Below the pieces are notes generated by a model that saw nothing but the letters and a program-made list of their open reading frames with translations, did no database searches and was not told where the DNA came from. From assembly GCF_000018425.1 (NCBI RefSeq), contig NC_010424.1, positions 2,285,477 to 2,349,476 on the forward strand: a DNA stretch of 64,000 nt, written 5' to 3'. Of this stretch, positions 55,064 to 64,000 are shown piece after piece. Both the position numbers and the translations under genes were made by a program. The DNA is from Candidatus Desulforudis audaxviator MP104C. GTDB lineage: Bacteria; Bacillota; Desulfotomaculia; Desulfotomaculales; Desulforudaceae. Each line of letters opens with the position of its first letter. Position 1 is the first letter of the stretch.

Positions 55064-55820
55064 GTTCCATCACTTCCTTTGCCAGATCCCCGTATACCTC
55101 GGCGCCCCGGCATTTCGGATCGTAGACGGCCACGGGCTTGCCGAAACTGGGCGCCTCGCTCAATCGCACATTGCGGGGGACAATCGTCCGGTACACTTTG
55201 TTGCCGAAATGCCGCTTCACCTCTTCGACCACCTGAATGGCCAGGTTCGTGCGCCCGTCGAACATGGTCAGGAGCACCCCCTCGATCTGAAGCCTGGGGT
55301 TGAGGCGGCGCTGTACGAGTTGTACGGCACTCATCAGATGGCCCAAGCCTTCCAGGGCATAGTACTCGCACTGAATGGGAATTAGGACGGAATCGGCGGC
55401 GCCCAGGGCGTTGAGCGTCAAAAGCCCCAGTGAGGGAGGACAGTCGATCAGGGTGTAGTCGTAGTCGCCCCGGACTTTTGCCAGGGTTTTCCTTAGGAGA
55501 AGTTCCCGCTCCGGAACGCCCACCATTTCAATTTCGGCCCCGGCCAGCTGCAGCGTGGCCGGCACTACGTCAACGCCCGAAACGGACTCGCAGGTGCGCA
55601 TCACGCTCCGGATGGGCTCCCCGGCGATCAGGACGTTGTAGATGCACCGCTTCAGGCTGTTCCGGTCCAACCCCATACCGCTTGTAGCGTTGCCCTGGGG
55701 GTCGATGTCCACCAGCAGCACCCGCTTGTTGTTCAACGCCAAGGCCGCACCCAGGTTCACGCAGGTGGTAGTTTTGGCCACGCCGCCCTTCTGGTTTGTG
55801 ACCGCGATGACCTTGCCCAA
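55056..55820 (-). CDS. parA: ParA/Soj ATPase
   Basis: A 254-residue deviant-Walker ATPase, KVIAVTNQKGGVAKTTTCVNLG, with DIDPQGNATSGMG and the later DCPPSLGLLTLNAL. TTG 55820 follows AGGGGGT; a longer frame to 55856 lacks support. Acts with ParB in chromosome segregation and DnaA control. Confidence 0.97.
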   Translation of the reverse strand: MGKVIAVTNQKGGVAKTTTCVNLGAALALNNKRVLLVDIDPQGNATSGMGLDRNSLKRCIYNVLIAGEPIRSVMRTCESVSGVDVVPATLQLAGAEIEMVGVPERELLLRKTLAKVRGDYDYTLIDCPPSLGLLTLNALGAADSVLIPIQCEYYALEGLGHLMSAVQLVQRRLNPRLQIEGVLLTMFDGRTNLAIQVVEEVKRHFGNKVYRTIVPRNVRLSEAPSFGKPVAVYDPKCRGAEVYGDLAKEVMERG

Positions 55821-55996
55821 AAACAAACCCCCTGCCTGCAGTTTCGCGGTGCGCACCGCCCCGCGGACGTTGGCACGGGACGGAATTGATGGTGTTAACG
55901 ATTGCTAGTTCCACAGGCTGTTAAGAAAATCCTGCCGGAAAATGAAGCAGATAGCGGGGGGAGGGAGGGACCTGCCGAACCGGGGCGGCCCCGGAC

Positions 55997-56719
55997 CTAT
56001 AGGGGGCGTTTGGCAGCCATTCCCGCGCGCCGGGGGAAGCGTTCCGGGGTGGGGGCCGTCTTGTCGATCACCACCAGGGAACGGCGGTCATCCACGCCGG
56101 GCAGTGTGAACTCCAGGACTTCGCGGACCGCGCCCCCCAAAATCTCCAGGGCGCGTCGGGCCTGCTCCAGTTCCGCGCCGATTTCGGGCCCCTTGTAAGC
56201 CACCAGTACGCCCCGCACGCGCAAGAACGGCAGGCAGTACTCGCTCAGTACGCTCACCGGGGCCACCGCCCGGGCCACGGCCCAATGGTAAGTGCCCCGG
56301 TGGGCCGGGTCCCGGCCGGCTTCCTCGGCGCGCCGGCCCGTCACCTGCACGCCCTCCAGGCCCAGTTCCCCGACCACGGCTTCCAGAAAGTCGGCTTTCT
56401 TCCGGCTGGACTCCAGAAGCGTCAGTTTCAGTTCCGGACGAACGATTTTCAGCGGCAGCCCGGGAAAGCCGGCCCCGCTGCCCACGTCAATGATCCGCGT
56501 TCCGGCCGCCGGGTCGATCACCAAAAGTCCGGCCAGGGAGTCGAGAAAATGCTTGGCCACGATCTCACGCGGGGTGGTGATCGCAGTCAGATTGTGCCGG
56601 GCAGCCCCGGCGGACAAGCTCTCCATGAACCGCGAAAAGAGCGCTAGCTCGCGGCTACCCAGTTCCAGACCCCAGTTCGCCGCTCCTTTCCGAAGGGAGA
56701 TGACCGATTCGGGATCCAT
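55997..56719 (-). CDS. rsmG: 16S rRNA m7G527 methyltransferase RsmG
   Basis: A 240-residue SAM-dependent rRNA methylase; the SAM motif [16 protein letters not shown] and the N-terminal helices [21 protein letters not shown] are typical. ATG 56719 follows GGGAGGAGGAG. It overlaps the mnmG 3' end by 65 bases. Confidence 0.96.
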   Translation of the reverse strand: MDPESVISLRKGAANWGLELGSRELALFSRFMESLSAGAARHNLTAITTPREIVAKHFLDSLAGLLVIDPAAGTRIIDVGSGAGFPGLPLKIVRPELKLTLLESSRKKADFLEAVVGELGLEGVQVTGRRAEEAGRDPAHRGTYHWAVARAVAPVSVLSEYCLPFLRVRGVLVAYKGPEIGAELEQARRALEILGGAVREVLEFTLPGVDDRRSLVVIDKTAPTPERFPRRAGMAAKRPL

Positions 56720-58640
56720 CCGACTCCTCCTCCCGCCGGCGCCTCTTCTCCAGGTACACCAGAAGGACTGCGATATCCGCCGGGCTCACCCCGGAGATTC
56801 GCCCGGCCTGGCCCACCGAAACCGGCCTGATTTCCGCCAGCTTTTGCGCCGCCTCGTTCGAAAGGCCGCGTACCTCCGAATAGTCAAGATCGGCCGGGAT
56901 CCGCCGCGCCTCCAGCTTTTCAAACCGCGCCACCTGGGCGGCCTGTTTCTGGATGTAACCAGCGTACTTAATCTGGTTTTCCACTTCGGCCGCCACGTCC
57001 GGCGCTACATCCGGATCGGCCACTCCGAGCCCCACCAGGTCGGCATACCGGATCTCCGGCCGGCGCAGCAACTCGGACAGGCGGCACGGCCTGGACAGCG
57101 GCGCCGAGCCCCGGGCGGCCAGCCAGTCCTGCACCTCCGCCCGGGACACCCGCCCTAGTGGGTCGGGCACCACGGTCCGGTCCAGGCGTTCCAACTCGGC
57201 CCGCACCCGGTCCTTCTTTTGCGCAAAGCGTTCGTAGTGCGCCCCGGAAACCAGCCCGATCCGGTGGGCGCGCTCGGTCAGCCGGAGGTCGGCGTTGTCC
57301 TGCCGCAAGGCCAGTCGGTACTCAGCCCGCGAGGTGAAGATCCGGTACGGCTCCCGGGTGCCCTTGGTGACCAGGTCATCGATCAGGACCCCGATGTAGG
57401 CTTGCGCCCGGCTGACCACCAGGGGCTCGCCGTTCTTCACGGACTGGGCGGCGTTGATCCCGGCCACAATTCCCTGCGCCGCCGCCTCCTCGTAGCCGGA
57501 GGTGCCGTTGATCTGCCCGGCCAGAAAGAGGCCTGAAACCGCCTTCGTTTCAAGCGTGGGTGCCAGTTGCGTCGGCACCACGTAGTCGTACTCGATGGCG
57601 TAACCGTAGCGGACGATCTCCACCTTCTCCAGCCCCGGCAGGCTGCGCAACAACAGGAGCTGCACGTCCTCGGGCAGGCTGGTGGACATCCCCTGCACGT
57701 ACATTTCGTTCGTGTGGAGGCCCTCTGGCTCCACAAACACCTGGTGGCGCTCCCGGTCCGCGAACCGCACTACCTTGTCCTCGATAGAGGGGCAGTACCG
57801 GGGCCCCGTGCCCTGGATGATCCCGGTATACAGCGGGGAACGATCCAGGTTTTCCCGGATGATTTCGTGCGTCCGGGCCGTGGTGTATGTGAGCCAGCAG
57901 GGTACCTGAATCTGCTCTTTGCCCCTGTTTCCGGCAGCAAAGGAAAAGCCCGGGCAGTCCTCGTCCCCGTGCTGGGGGGTCATCCGGGAAAAGTCCAGCG
58001 TGCGCCGATCGATCCGCGGCGGCGTACCGGTCTTGAACCGGCCGAGTTCAAAGCCGTTTTCCCGCAGGTTCGCAGCCAGGCCGACCGCGGGGAACTGCCC
58101 GTTCGGGCCGCTTTCAAAGCTGGTCTCGCCGACCAGAACGCGCGACCGCAGGTACGTGCCGGTGGTCACGATCACCGCCGGCGCCAGAAAACGCGCCCCG
58201 GTACGGGTGACCACGCCCCGCGCTGAGCCCCCGTCCACGATGATCTTTTCCACCATAGCCTGCTTCAGGTCGAGAAGCGGCTGACCCTCGACGGTCCGGC
58301 GCATGCCCTCCTGGTACAGCCTCTTGTCGGTCTGGGCACGCAGAGCCCGCACCGCCGGACCCTTGCCCGTGTTCAGCATCCTTACCTGGATCGCCGCCCG
58401 GTCGGTGTTCCGGCCCATCTCGCCCCCCAGGGCGTCGATCTCACGCACCAGGTGGCTCTTGCCCGGCCCGCCGATCGCCGGGTTACACGGCATCAGCGCC
58501 ACGAAATCAATGCTCAGCGTGAGCAGCAGGGTGCGGCAGCCGAGGCGCGCCGAGGCCAGCGCTGCCTCACACCCGGCGTGCCCGCCACCGACCACGATTA
58601 CGTCGTACTTTCCAGCTGTGTACTCCACCGTTCCCACCAC
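56655..58640 (-). CDS. mnmG: tRNA uridine-5-carboxymethylaminomethyl modification enzyme MnmG
   Basis: A 661-residue FAD-dependent enzyme (with MnmE modifies U34). [22 protein letters not shown] is the FAD motif; [20 protein letters not shown] follows. The start is one of several GTGs just after the mnmE stop (58640 or 58628). The C-terminus carries about 20 extra residues that run into rsmG because the usual stop is missing. Confidence 0.95.
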   Translation of the reverse strand: MVGTVEYTAGKYDVIVVGGGHAGCEAALASARLGCRTLLLTLSIDFVALMPCNPAIGGPGKSHLVREIDALGGEMGRNTDRAAIQVRMLNTGKGPAVRALRAQTDKRLYQEGMRRTVEGQPLLDLKQAMVEKIIVDGGSARGVVTRTGARFLAPAVIVTTGTYLRSRVLVGETSFESGPNGQFPAVGLAANLRENGFELGRFKTGTPPRIDRRTLDFSRMTPQHGDEDCPGFSFAAGNRGKEQIQVPCWLTYTTARTHEIIRENLDRSPLYTGIIQGTGPRYCPSIEDKVVRFADRERHQVFVEPEGLHTNEMYVQGMSTSLPEDVQLLLLRSLPGLEKVEIVRYGYAIEYDYVVPTQLAPTLETKAVSGLFLAGQINGTSGYEEAAAQGIVAGINAAQSVKNGEPLVVSRAQAYIGVLIDDLVTKGTREPYRIFTSRAEYRLALRQDNADLRLTERAHRIGLVSGAHYERFAQKKDRVRAELERLDRTVVPDPLGRVSRAEVQDWLAARGSAPLSRPCRLSELLRRPEIRYADLVGLGVADPDVAPDVAAEVENQIKYAGYIQKQAAQVARFEKLEARRIPADLDYSEVRGLSNEAAQKLAEIRPVSVGQAGRISGVSPADIAVLLVYLEKRRRREEESDGSRIGHLPSERSGELGSGTG

Positions 58641-60026
58641 CTACTTGCCGATACAAAAATGACTGAAAATCCGGTCCAAAAGGTCCTCACCGGCTGTCTC
58701 GCCCGTAATGTCGCCGAGAGAATCCAGCGCGTTCCGGATATCAATCACCGCCATCTCCAGGGGCATTCCGGAGACCAGCGCCGACCGGGCCTCCTCGAGG
58801 TATCGCCCAGCCTGTTCCAGGGCATGTTGGTGCCGGACGTTCGATATCAACACCGTGTGGTGTCCGGTCACCCGCCCGCCCAGGACCAGACCGGCAATCG
58901 TTTCCTCCAGTTCATTCAGGCCACGACCTTCAATTATCGCCGCCATCAAAACCGGCCCGTCCACCAGGGCACGCACCGCGTCCGGATCGATTCCGGCAGG
59001 CGCCAGGTCCACTTTATTAATCAGCACCACCAGCGGTTTCCCGCGGGCGAGCGCCAACACCCGGCGGTCCTCGTCCTCCAGCCCGGAGGCGGCGTCCAGC
59101 ACCACCAGCACCATGTCGGCCCCGGCCACTGCGTCCCGGGTCCGGGCCACACCGAGACGTTCCACGGTGTCCGCCGTCTCCCTCAGGCCGGCCGTATCCA
59201 GCAGGCGCACCGGAAGACCCCGGATGTTCACCGTTTCCTCAATGACGTCCCGGGTGGTGCCAGGCACGTCGGTCACAATGGCCCGCTTTTCCCGGAGCAG
59301 GGCGTTGAGCAGGGAGGACTTGCCTACGTTCGGCTTGCCGACGATAGCCACTCCCAACCCGTCCCGGTACACCCGGCCTGCCTCGGCACCTTCCAGGAGT
59401 TCCACGCAACCGGCCTCCAACGCGGCTAGCTGCCCGGCCAGCGCTTCCAGGCGGGTTTCCGGCACGTCCTCTTCTTCCGGAAAGTCAATGCTGGCCTCAA
59501 TTTCGGCCAGCACCTGCAATAGAGCTTCCCGCATCGCCCCGATTCTCTCCGACAGTCCACCGCGCAGTTGACCCAGCGCCACCTGGAGACTAGAGCCCGT
59601 GCGCGCCCGGATCACGTCCAGGACTGCCTCCGCCTGCACCAGATCCAGCCGCCCGTTCAAGAAGGCCCGCCGCGTAAACTCGCCAGGTCCGGCCAACCTA
59701 GCCCCGCAATCCAGCACGATCTTGAGGATCCGCTGCAGGGGCAGAACCCCGCCGTGCCCGTTGATCTCCACCACGTCTTCACGCGTATAGCTCTTCGGGG
59801 CCCGCATCACGGAGACCAGTACCTCGTCCACGGTTTCCCCGGTCCCAGGATCCACCGCGTGCCCGTAGTACATCCGGAAACCCGGGCCCGCGCGCCAATC
59901 TTTCTCCCCGACCGGCCTGAATACCTGGCCCGCAATCTTTAAGGCGTCAGGTCCGCTGATCCGGATGATCCCGATGCCACCTTCTCCCGGCGGCGTGGCG
60001 ACGGCTGCGATCGTGTCGTGCAACAA
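58641..60026 (-). CDS. mnmE: tRNA modification GTPase MnmE
   Basis: A 461-residue GTPase: TrmE N-domain ([21 protein letters not shown]), G-domain [15 protein letters not shown] with [10 protein letters not shown], and C-terminal FCIGK carrying the essential Cys. Its TAG is directly followed by the GTG starts of mnmG. Confidence 0.97.
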
Positions 60027-60038
60027 CCGTTACCGCAC

Positions 60039-60659
60039 CTACTTTCGGGGGGCGATGATGATCTTGCGGAAAGGCTCTTCTCCTTCACTGAAGGTGTAGA
60101 TATCGTCCCTTCCCCGCAGCGTCGTGTGGATGATCCGCCGTTCCTGCGAGTTCATCGGTTCCAGGACCACGCTCCGCCCGCGCCGTTTCGCCTTTTCTGC
60201 CAGTTTCGTGGCCAGCTTGACCAGTGTATCTTCCCGCTTCTTGCGGTAGCCCTCAACATCCAGAATGATTTTCTTGCGCTCGGCCTGATCCTTGTTCGCG
60301 GACAGGTTCAACAGATACTGCAGGGCATTCAAAGTTTCACCCCTTCTGCCGATCAGGATGCCCAAATGCTTGCCTTCCAGGCCGACACTAATCTCTTCGT
60401 CCGTCTCCTCCACCACGATGTCCGCTTGCACACCCATTGCAGCGACAACCTGCTCCAGGAAATCCCGGGCCCGGTCAGAAACGGTTTCCTTCAAGACTAC
60501 GCGCACCCGGGCCGGACGACTCCCCAGCAGACCCAAAAAACCCCTCGATGGCTCCTCAAGAACTTCGATCTCGACACGGTCGCGCGGCACTCCGAGTTGT
60601 TTAAGCGCCTCCTCGGCCGCCTCCTCCACGCTTCTTCCGCTTCCTTCGACTGCCTTCAC
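60039..60659 (-). CDS. jag: Jag/KhpB RNA-binding protein
   Basis: About 206 residues: N-terminal Jag domain (AVEGSGRSVEEAAEEALKQL), a KH domain with LGILIGRRGETLNALQYLLNL, and a C-terminal R3H domain (SQERRIIHTTLRGRDDI). GTG 60659 follows AAGGAGG and overlaps the yidC 3' end by 59 bases. Confidence 0.95.
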   Translation of the reverse strand: MKAVEGSGRSVEEAAEEALKQLGVPRDRVEIEVLEEPSRGFLGLLGSRPARVRVVLKETVSDRARDFLEQVVAAMGVQADIVVEETDEEISVGLEGKHLGILIGRRGETLNALQYLLNLSANKDQAERKKIILDVEGYRKKREDTLVKLATKLAEKAKRRGRSVVLEPMNSQERRIIHTTLRGRDDIYTFSEGEEPFRKIIIAPRK

Positions 60660-61503
60660 CCTGTACTGCTCCCTCCTTGCTCCGCTTGCCCCTGGCACCA
60701 GCTTCCTTCTTCGTTCTGGCCGGGTCGGCTGTCGTCGGTCGCTTTACCGCCGGCAGCTCAGCGGAAGCCTGCGCCCCGGCCTCGGCCACCGCCCCGGAAA
60801 CAACCCTGGCGGCTTTTTCCCGCTGCTGCTCCATGGCCGACTGGTCAGCGAGGATCTGCTTGTTGATAAAAAACTGCTGAACAATACTTACCAGGTTGAA
60901 GGTCACCCAGTAGACCGACAGACCGGCCGGCAGCGTGGCGCTGATCCCGCCGATGAATAGCGGCATCACCGTCAGCATGACCTTCTGCATTTGTTCCTGG
61001 CTCGGATTCCCCCCGCCCTTGCTCACCGACATCGTCAGCTTGAACTGGACGAAGGTGGTCACCGCCGCCAATACCGGCAGGATGTACAGCGGATCAGTCT
61101 TTTTTAAATCTGCTACCCACAGGAACCCGGCGTGGGCCGGGTTGACATAGTCAAAATTCCAGAGGGCTTGGTACAGGGCGATCATGAACGGCAGCTGCAC
61201 CAGGAGTAGCAGACACCCCGCCATCGGATTGACCTTCCGCTCCTTGTAGAGTTCCATGATCTTGGTCTGCATCTGCTGCTTATCCTTGCCGTACCGGTCC
61301 TGGATGGCCTTGATCTCGGGCTGCAGTTGAGACATCTTGGCCATGGAACGCATCTGAATGCGCGTCAGCGGGTGCAGAAAGATCTTGATCAAGATGGTCA
61401 GCAAAACGATCGCTATGCCGTAGCTGGGCAGGCCCACACCGACCGTAATGTGGTACAGCCAGTTGATCAGGGCGGTCATGCCGTCAATTAAAGCTTCAAA
61501 CAA
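60601..61503 (-). CDS. yidC: Membrane insertase YidC/SpoIIIJ
   Basis: A 300-residue Gram-positive YidC: five transmembrane helices, start MFEALIDGMTALINWLYHITV without a lipobox, conserved RIQMRSMAKMSQLQPEIKAIQ and the C-terminal Lys/Arg-rich tail. It lacks the periplasmic domain of Gram-negative forms. It inserts membrane proteins and, as SpoIIIJ, acts in sporulation. Confidence 0.96.
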   Translation of the reverse strand: MFEALIDGMTALINWLYHITVGVGLPSYGIAIVLLTILIKIFLHPLTRIQMRSMAKMSQLQPEIKAIQDRYGKDKQQMQTKIMELYKERKVNPMAGCLLLLVQLPFMIALYQALWNFDYVNPAHAGFLWVADLKKTDPLYILPVLAAVTTFVQFKLTMSVSKGGGNPSQEQMQKVMLTVMPLFIGGISATLPAGLSVYWVTFNLVSIVQQFFINKQILADQSAMEQQREKAARVVSGAVAEAGAQASAELPAVKRPTTADPARTKKEAGARGKRSKEGAVQGEGSRRKRKKRGGGGRGGA

Positions 61504-61525
61504 CTCTTAACCCCCAATAAAAGGC

Positions 61526-61741
61526 TTAAGCCGGATCGTACCCACCCGGCGAAAATGGATGACACCGTAGAACGCGGCGTACCGCTCTCAACCCGCCGCG
61601 CATGAGACCGTATTTGCCGATGGCCTGTACGGCATACTCGGAGCACGTGGGGTAGAACCGGCACGTTGACGGAAAAAAAGGTGAAATAGCCACTTGATAT
61701 CCCTTGATCAACCCGATGGCCAGTTTTTGCGGCCTACTCAT
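61526..61741 (-). CDS. yidD: Membrane protein insertion efficiency factor YidD
   Basis: A 71-residue protein, [35 protein letters not shown], with the YidD cysteine-rich centre. Overlaps rnpA by eight bases. Confidence 0.95.
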   Translation of the reverse strand: MSRPQKLAIGLIKGYQVAISPFFPSTCRFYPTCSEYAVQAIGKYGLMRGGLRAVRRVLRCHPFSPGGYDPA

Positions 61742-62063
61742 TTTTTATGTTTCCCACCAGTTGCAACAAGCTGTCGGTGAGCACCCGGTGATCACACTCC
61801 GCGGCCGGGGGCCGCGCCACAATCACATAGTCATATCCCGAAGGAAACGCCTCCGGGTTCAATCGGCAGATTTCCTTCAGCCGGCGCCTTACCCGGTTCC
61901 GTACCACGGCGCCCCCCAACTTCCTGCTGACCGTAATGCCAAAACGCCGCCCACCGGTTCCATTGGCCATCCGGTATAGCACCAACAGCCGGTCGGACCT
62001 GTATCTCCCGCGGGTAAATACTTGCCGGTAGTCCCGGTTCTTCTTAATGGTGATTATTCCCAT
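61734..62063 (-). CDS. rnpA: Ribonuclease P protein component
   Basis: A 109-residue protein, [26 protein letters not shown] and the RNR motif in [20 protein letters not shown] 62063 is the first sensible start; the open frame extends 77 codons upstream in another reading of rpmH and is not coding there. Confidence 0.95.
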   Translation of the reverse strand: MGIITIKKNRDYRQVFTRGRYRSDRLLVLYRMANGTGGRRFGITVSRKLGGAVVRNRVRRRLKEICRLNPEAFPSGYDYVIVARPPAAECDHRVLTDSLLQLVGNIKNE

Positions 62064-62116
62064 TAACCAAGCCACACATCCGTGATCTTCCCGCGCAACA
62101 AAAAAGCCCGCCCACC

Positions 62117-62251
62117 TCAGGCTGTGAGCACCTTTCTCCCTTTTGCGCGCCTGCGCCTGATCACATTCCGCCCAGATCTGGTCCGCATTCGAATCAGGAA
62201 TCCGTGCAAACGTTTTCTCTTTCTCTTTTTGGGTTGGTAAGTCCGTTTCAT
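62117..62251 (-). CDS. rpmH: Ribosomal protein bL34
   Basis: A 44-residue protein starting [22 protein letters not shown] and ending in [13 protein letters not shown], the standard bL34 pattern. ATG 62251 follows GGAGGTGC. It lies 53 bases before rnpA and next to a strong promoter, the usual start of the oriC-proximal operon. Confidence 0.96.
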
Positions 62252-62299
62252 CGACTTGCACCTCCGGGCATTTCTGGAAATGATCAGAAGTCACCGTAC

Positions 62300-62329
62300 A
62301 TTATAATTGATTCTTCCGACTCCAGTCAA
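62300..62329 (-). promoter_or_regulatory. Sigma-A-type promoter for rpmH-rnpA
   Basis: TTGACT (62329-62324), an 18-base spacer and TATAAT (62305-62300) on the minus strand, 48 bases before rpmH. Confidence 0.75.
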
Positions 62330-62351
62330 GGCGTTGGAACCTCCAGGTCCG

Positions 62352-63909
62352 TGTCAAGACTTAGTAGGCGATCTCCCAGCCGATTTAATTTGAATTAGAC
62401 CGTAGACCACCTCGGTGAACTAATCTCTCTTACTATGTGCTTGACCCAGTGTTTTCCGGCGTGCGGTCCTTCAAGGGCGGGCACGTTGGCTTGAAGCCAG
62501 GCCTCGGGATCTTTGCCGAAGCGTTTGGGCAGTTGGATTGCCTCGGCTCCGACAGCCTTTTTCAGTAGGTCGAACCGGGGTTCCGAGTGTACCACGTATC
62601 TGTCCAGCTCATCATTAGCCCGTACCGCTAACAGGCGTCCCATCCGTTCCGCACCGGCCGGGCTCCAACGCGCCCCAATCCGCTTTGTTCGCCTGGCGAT
62701 GGTGTGACGGACCTGGCCCTCGATCGCACCTAAACGGTCTCCCTCCGGCAAGGCGGCGATACCTTGCCAGTTAGCCAGGAGATACTCCTTAAGCCGCATG
62801 ATCCCGTTACGGCGTGCACCCCGGTTGACCCGAATCGCCTGGTCCAAGGCGGAAACTACCGCATCTTGGTTTAGCTCGGCTAACCCTTCGGTGACAGTTT
62901 CATAGACGTTGCTGCTGTAACTTAAAGCCTCGGTTAAACGCCGGCGCAGGTGGAAGGGGTCAAGGTGGTAAGTCGCCCCGGGGAACATCTCCAGGCCTTG
63001 TTTGATCCACTCGGCGCCGTCCCCACCAATGCGGATCCGCTCTACCCTGCTAAGGTCCCACTTGTGGCCGAAGGCCGCCCCGGTGTCTTCCCAAGCCACC
63101 CGGCTGCCCCTGGCGGTGGCCACCGTGTAACGGTTCACCAGTTTCCGGGTCTTTTGTTCCCTGCCCTCGTAGCCGATAAACAGCTTGATCTCACCAAACG
63201 CCTTGGGCGACCGCTGCAAGGGTATTACTACACCATCGGCTTCAATGGATAACTCCCGAACCTCCTTGCCGCCTTCAGGGACCACACCGTCTTCAAAGAC
63301 GGCCTCGCGTAGTGCCTCAGCATCCCGGGCGGCCTTTTCTCCAGCATCCTGAACCTTAGACCAGACGGTCATCCAGTGAATCCCCGGTACTAGAAAACCC
63401 ATAACCCGGGCCGCGCGCCTGAAGGGCATCTCCGTGCCTAGCTCCAGGATCATACGGGTCATCCGCGGTGTCACCCGTTGGCGTTCAGGGATTCCCAAGG
63501 CTTCGTCCAGAAGGAACCGGTACGCGCCGGTCTTCTGGTTACGGTACAGTCGGCGCTTAACCGTAATCTCACCGAAGCTGGTGACCAGGGTCCGCGACCG
63601 CTGTCCCACGTTCTTGAGGGCTGGATCCCGCTTGCCGCTTAACTCAAGGTCAATGTGTGCCAGCGCCTCCTCCAGCATTTTGCCGCCTGCCTGTTGAACC
63701 AACCGCTGCACCCGCTCTTCCAACTCATCCATATTGCGCACCGACCTGAACACCTCAAAAATTCCCTTAGCCAGAAACAGGACTACCTCAAGCAGAAAGC
63801 GAATCTTGAACACCTCACTCCTTTGGCGGGGAGGGCTTCCCCTCAGGGGAAGCCGTTTTGAGGTCTCACTTCTATTTCCGACCTCACATCTCCTAACTTA
63901 AACCTTACA
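62352..63909 (-). mobile_element. ISLre2-type insertion sequence, about 1.56 kb
   Basis: One transposase gene; imperfect ends TGTCAAGACTTAGTAGGCGA (from 62352) and, inverted, TGTAAGGTTTAAGTTAGGAG (from 63909). Boundaries are approximate; no target duplication seen. It lies between rpmH and the presumed dnaA/oriC side. Confidence 0.7.
62395..63813 (-). CDS. ISLre2-family transposase (UPF0236)
   Basis: A 472-residue transposase. Recognised by the combination MDELEERVQRLVQQAGGKMLEEAL, SFGEITVKRRLYRNQ, LSIEADGVVIPLQRS and RIRIGGDGAEWIK. Candidate catalytic acids are the Asp of EADGV and GGDGAEW. GTG 63813 follows AAAGGAG. Appears intact. Confidence 0.9.
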   Translation of the reverse strand: MFKIRFLLEVVLFLAKGIFEVFRSVRNMDELEERVQRLVQQAGGKMLEEALAHIDLELSGKRDPALKNVGQRSRTLVTSFGEITVKRRLYRNQKTGAYRFLLDEALGIPERQRVTPRMTRMILELGTEMPFRRAARVMGFLVPGIHWMTVWSKVQDAGEKAARDAEALREAVFEDGVVPEGGKEVRELSIEADGVVIPLQRSPKAFGEIKLFIGYEGREQKTRKLVNRYTVATARGSRVAWEDTGAAFGHKWDLSRVERIRIGGDGAEWIKQGLEMFPGATYHLDPFHLRRRLTEALSYSSNVYETVTEGLAELNQDAVVSALDQAIRVNRGARRNGIMRLKEYLLANWQGIAALPEGDRLGAIEGQVRHTIARRTKRIGARWSPAGAERMGRLLAVRANDELDRYVVHSEPRFDLLKKAVGAEAIQLPKRFGKDPEAWLQANVPALEGPHAGKHWVKHIVREISSPRWSTV

Positions 63910-64000
63910 CTCACAACCTCCTCCTCCCACGTCATTGTTTTTCTCCGGGTGCATTGCGCTCGTTGCTAATCTCTAAAAAATCTGGTATCCTTATATTCTG

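Overview
The window looks like a piece of the chromosome of a GC-rich, spore-forming, Gram-positive sulfate reducer of the Desulfotomaculum/Desulforudis group (Candidatus Desulforudis audaxviator is my best guess, from recall and gene content, not from a search). The evidence is a Gram-positive-type dsr gene set (dsrABD, dsrC, dsrMK without dsrJOP), spore and germination genes (spo0F, sleB, ypeB, yyaC), Firmicutes RNA regulation (a T-box), and strong AGGAGG ribosome sites with many GTG and TTG starts. Nearly all genes lie on the minus strand. The right end is the classic origin-proximal block rpmH-rnpA-yidD-yidC-jag-mnmE-mnmG-rsmG-parA-parB, so dnaA/oriC probably lies just beyond position 64000.

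Layout. 1-4.9 kb: spo0F, a Cys-rich protein, fba, fsa and a left-truncated rho. 5-9.6 kb: sppA, pyrG, argS. 9.8-11.9 kb: an alaR-alaT-like operon (Lrp regulator plus aminotransferase) behind a T-box leader whose specifier I read as Ala. 12-13.3 kb: a compositionally different island with an orphan DNA methylase and a strongly structured, unidentified leader. 13.3-15.3 kb: sleB-ypeB germination operon. 15.7-29.1 kb: the sulfite-reduction region, reading in transcription order dsrA-dsrB-dsrD-TPR-YkgJ, then (after two plus-strand genes and an IS4-type element) ferredoxin, dsrM-dsrK, dsrC, dsrN (CbiA-like siroheme amidase), cutA, nfi. DsrAB makes a DsrC trisulfide, DsrMK would couple its reduction to the membrane quinone pool, DsrN is predicted to amidate the siroheme, and the other small genes are candidate accessory factors.

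29.6-36.6 kb: murA, a membrane-associated metallopeptidase, a TPR protein, a LysM/G5/M23 peptidase, and a SCIFF ranthipeptide precursor (49 codons, easily missed) with its radical SAM maturase, plus a CBS-ACT protein. 36.7-37.2 kb: tRNA-Gly(CCC) and tRNA-Glu(UUC). 37.2-43.9 kb: purA, an FAD protein, and the rpsF-ssb-rpsR-yybS-rplI-dnaB replication/ribosome cluster. 44-51 kb: ychF (no standard start codon), DUF951, cvpA, a YkvI-like transporter, yyaC, ykuS, a phosphoribosyltransferase and DUF4446. 51.2-53.4 kb: larE, a 35-codon remnant resembling the N-terminus of LarB, and larC (nickel-pincer cofactor pathway). 53.4-54.2 kb: three copies of a 27-bp parS-like repeat around a LAGLIDADG-like ORF and the 3' end of parB. 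62.3-63.9 kb: an ISLre2-type insertion sequence next to rpmH.

Notable non-gene structure: dispersed degenerate repeats rich in ATTCTGAATTC, a REP/MITE-like 83-bp palindrome, a convergent-gene hairpin holding both stop codons, and several long in-operon overlaps (mnmG/rsmG, yidC/jag). I saw no CRISPR array and no prophage.
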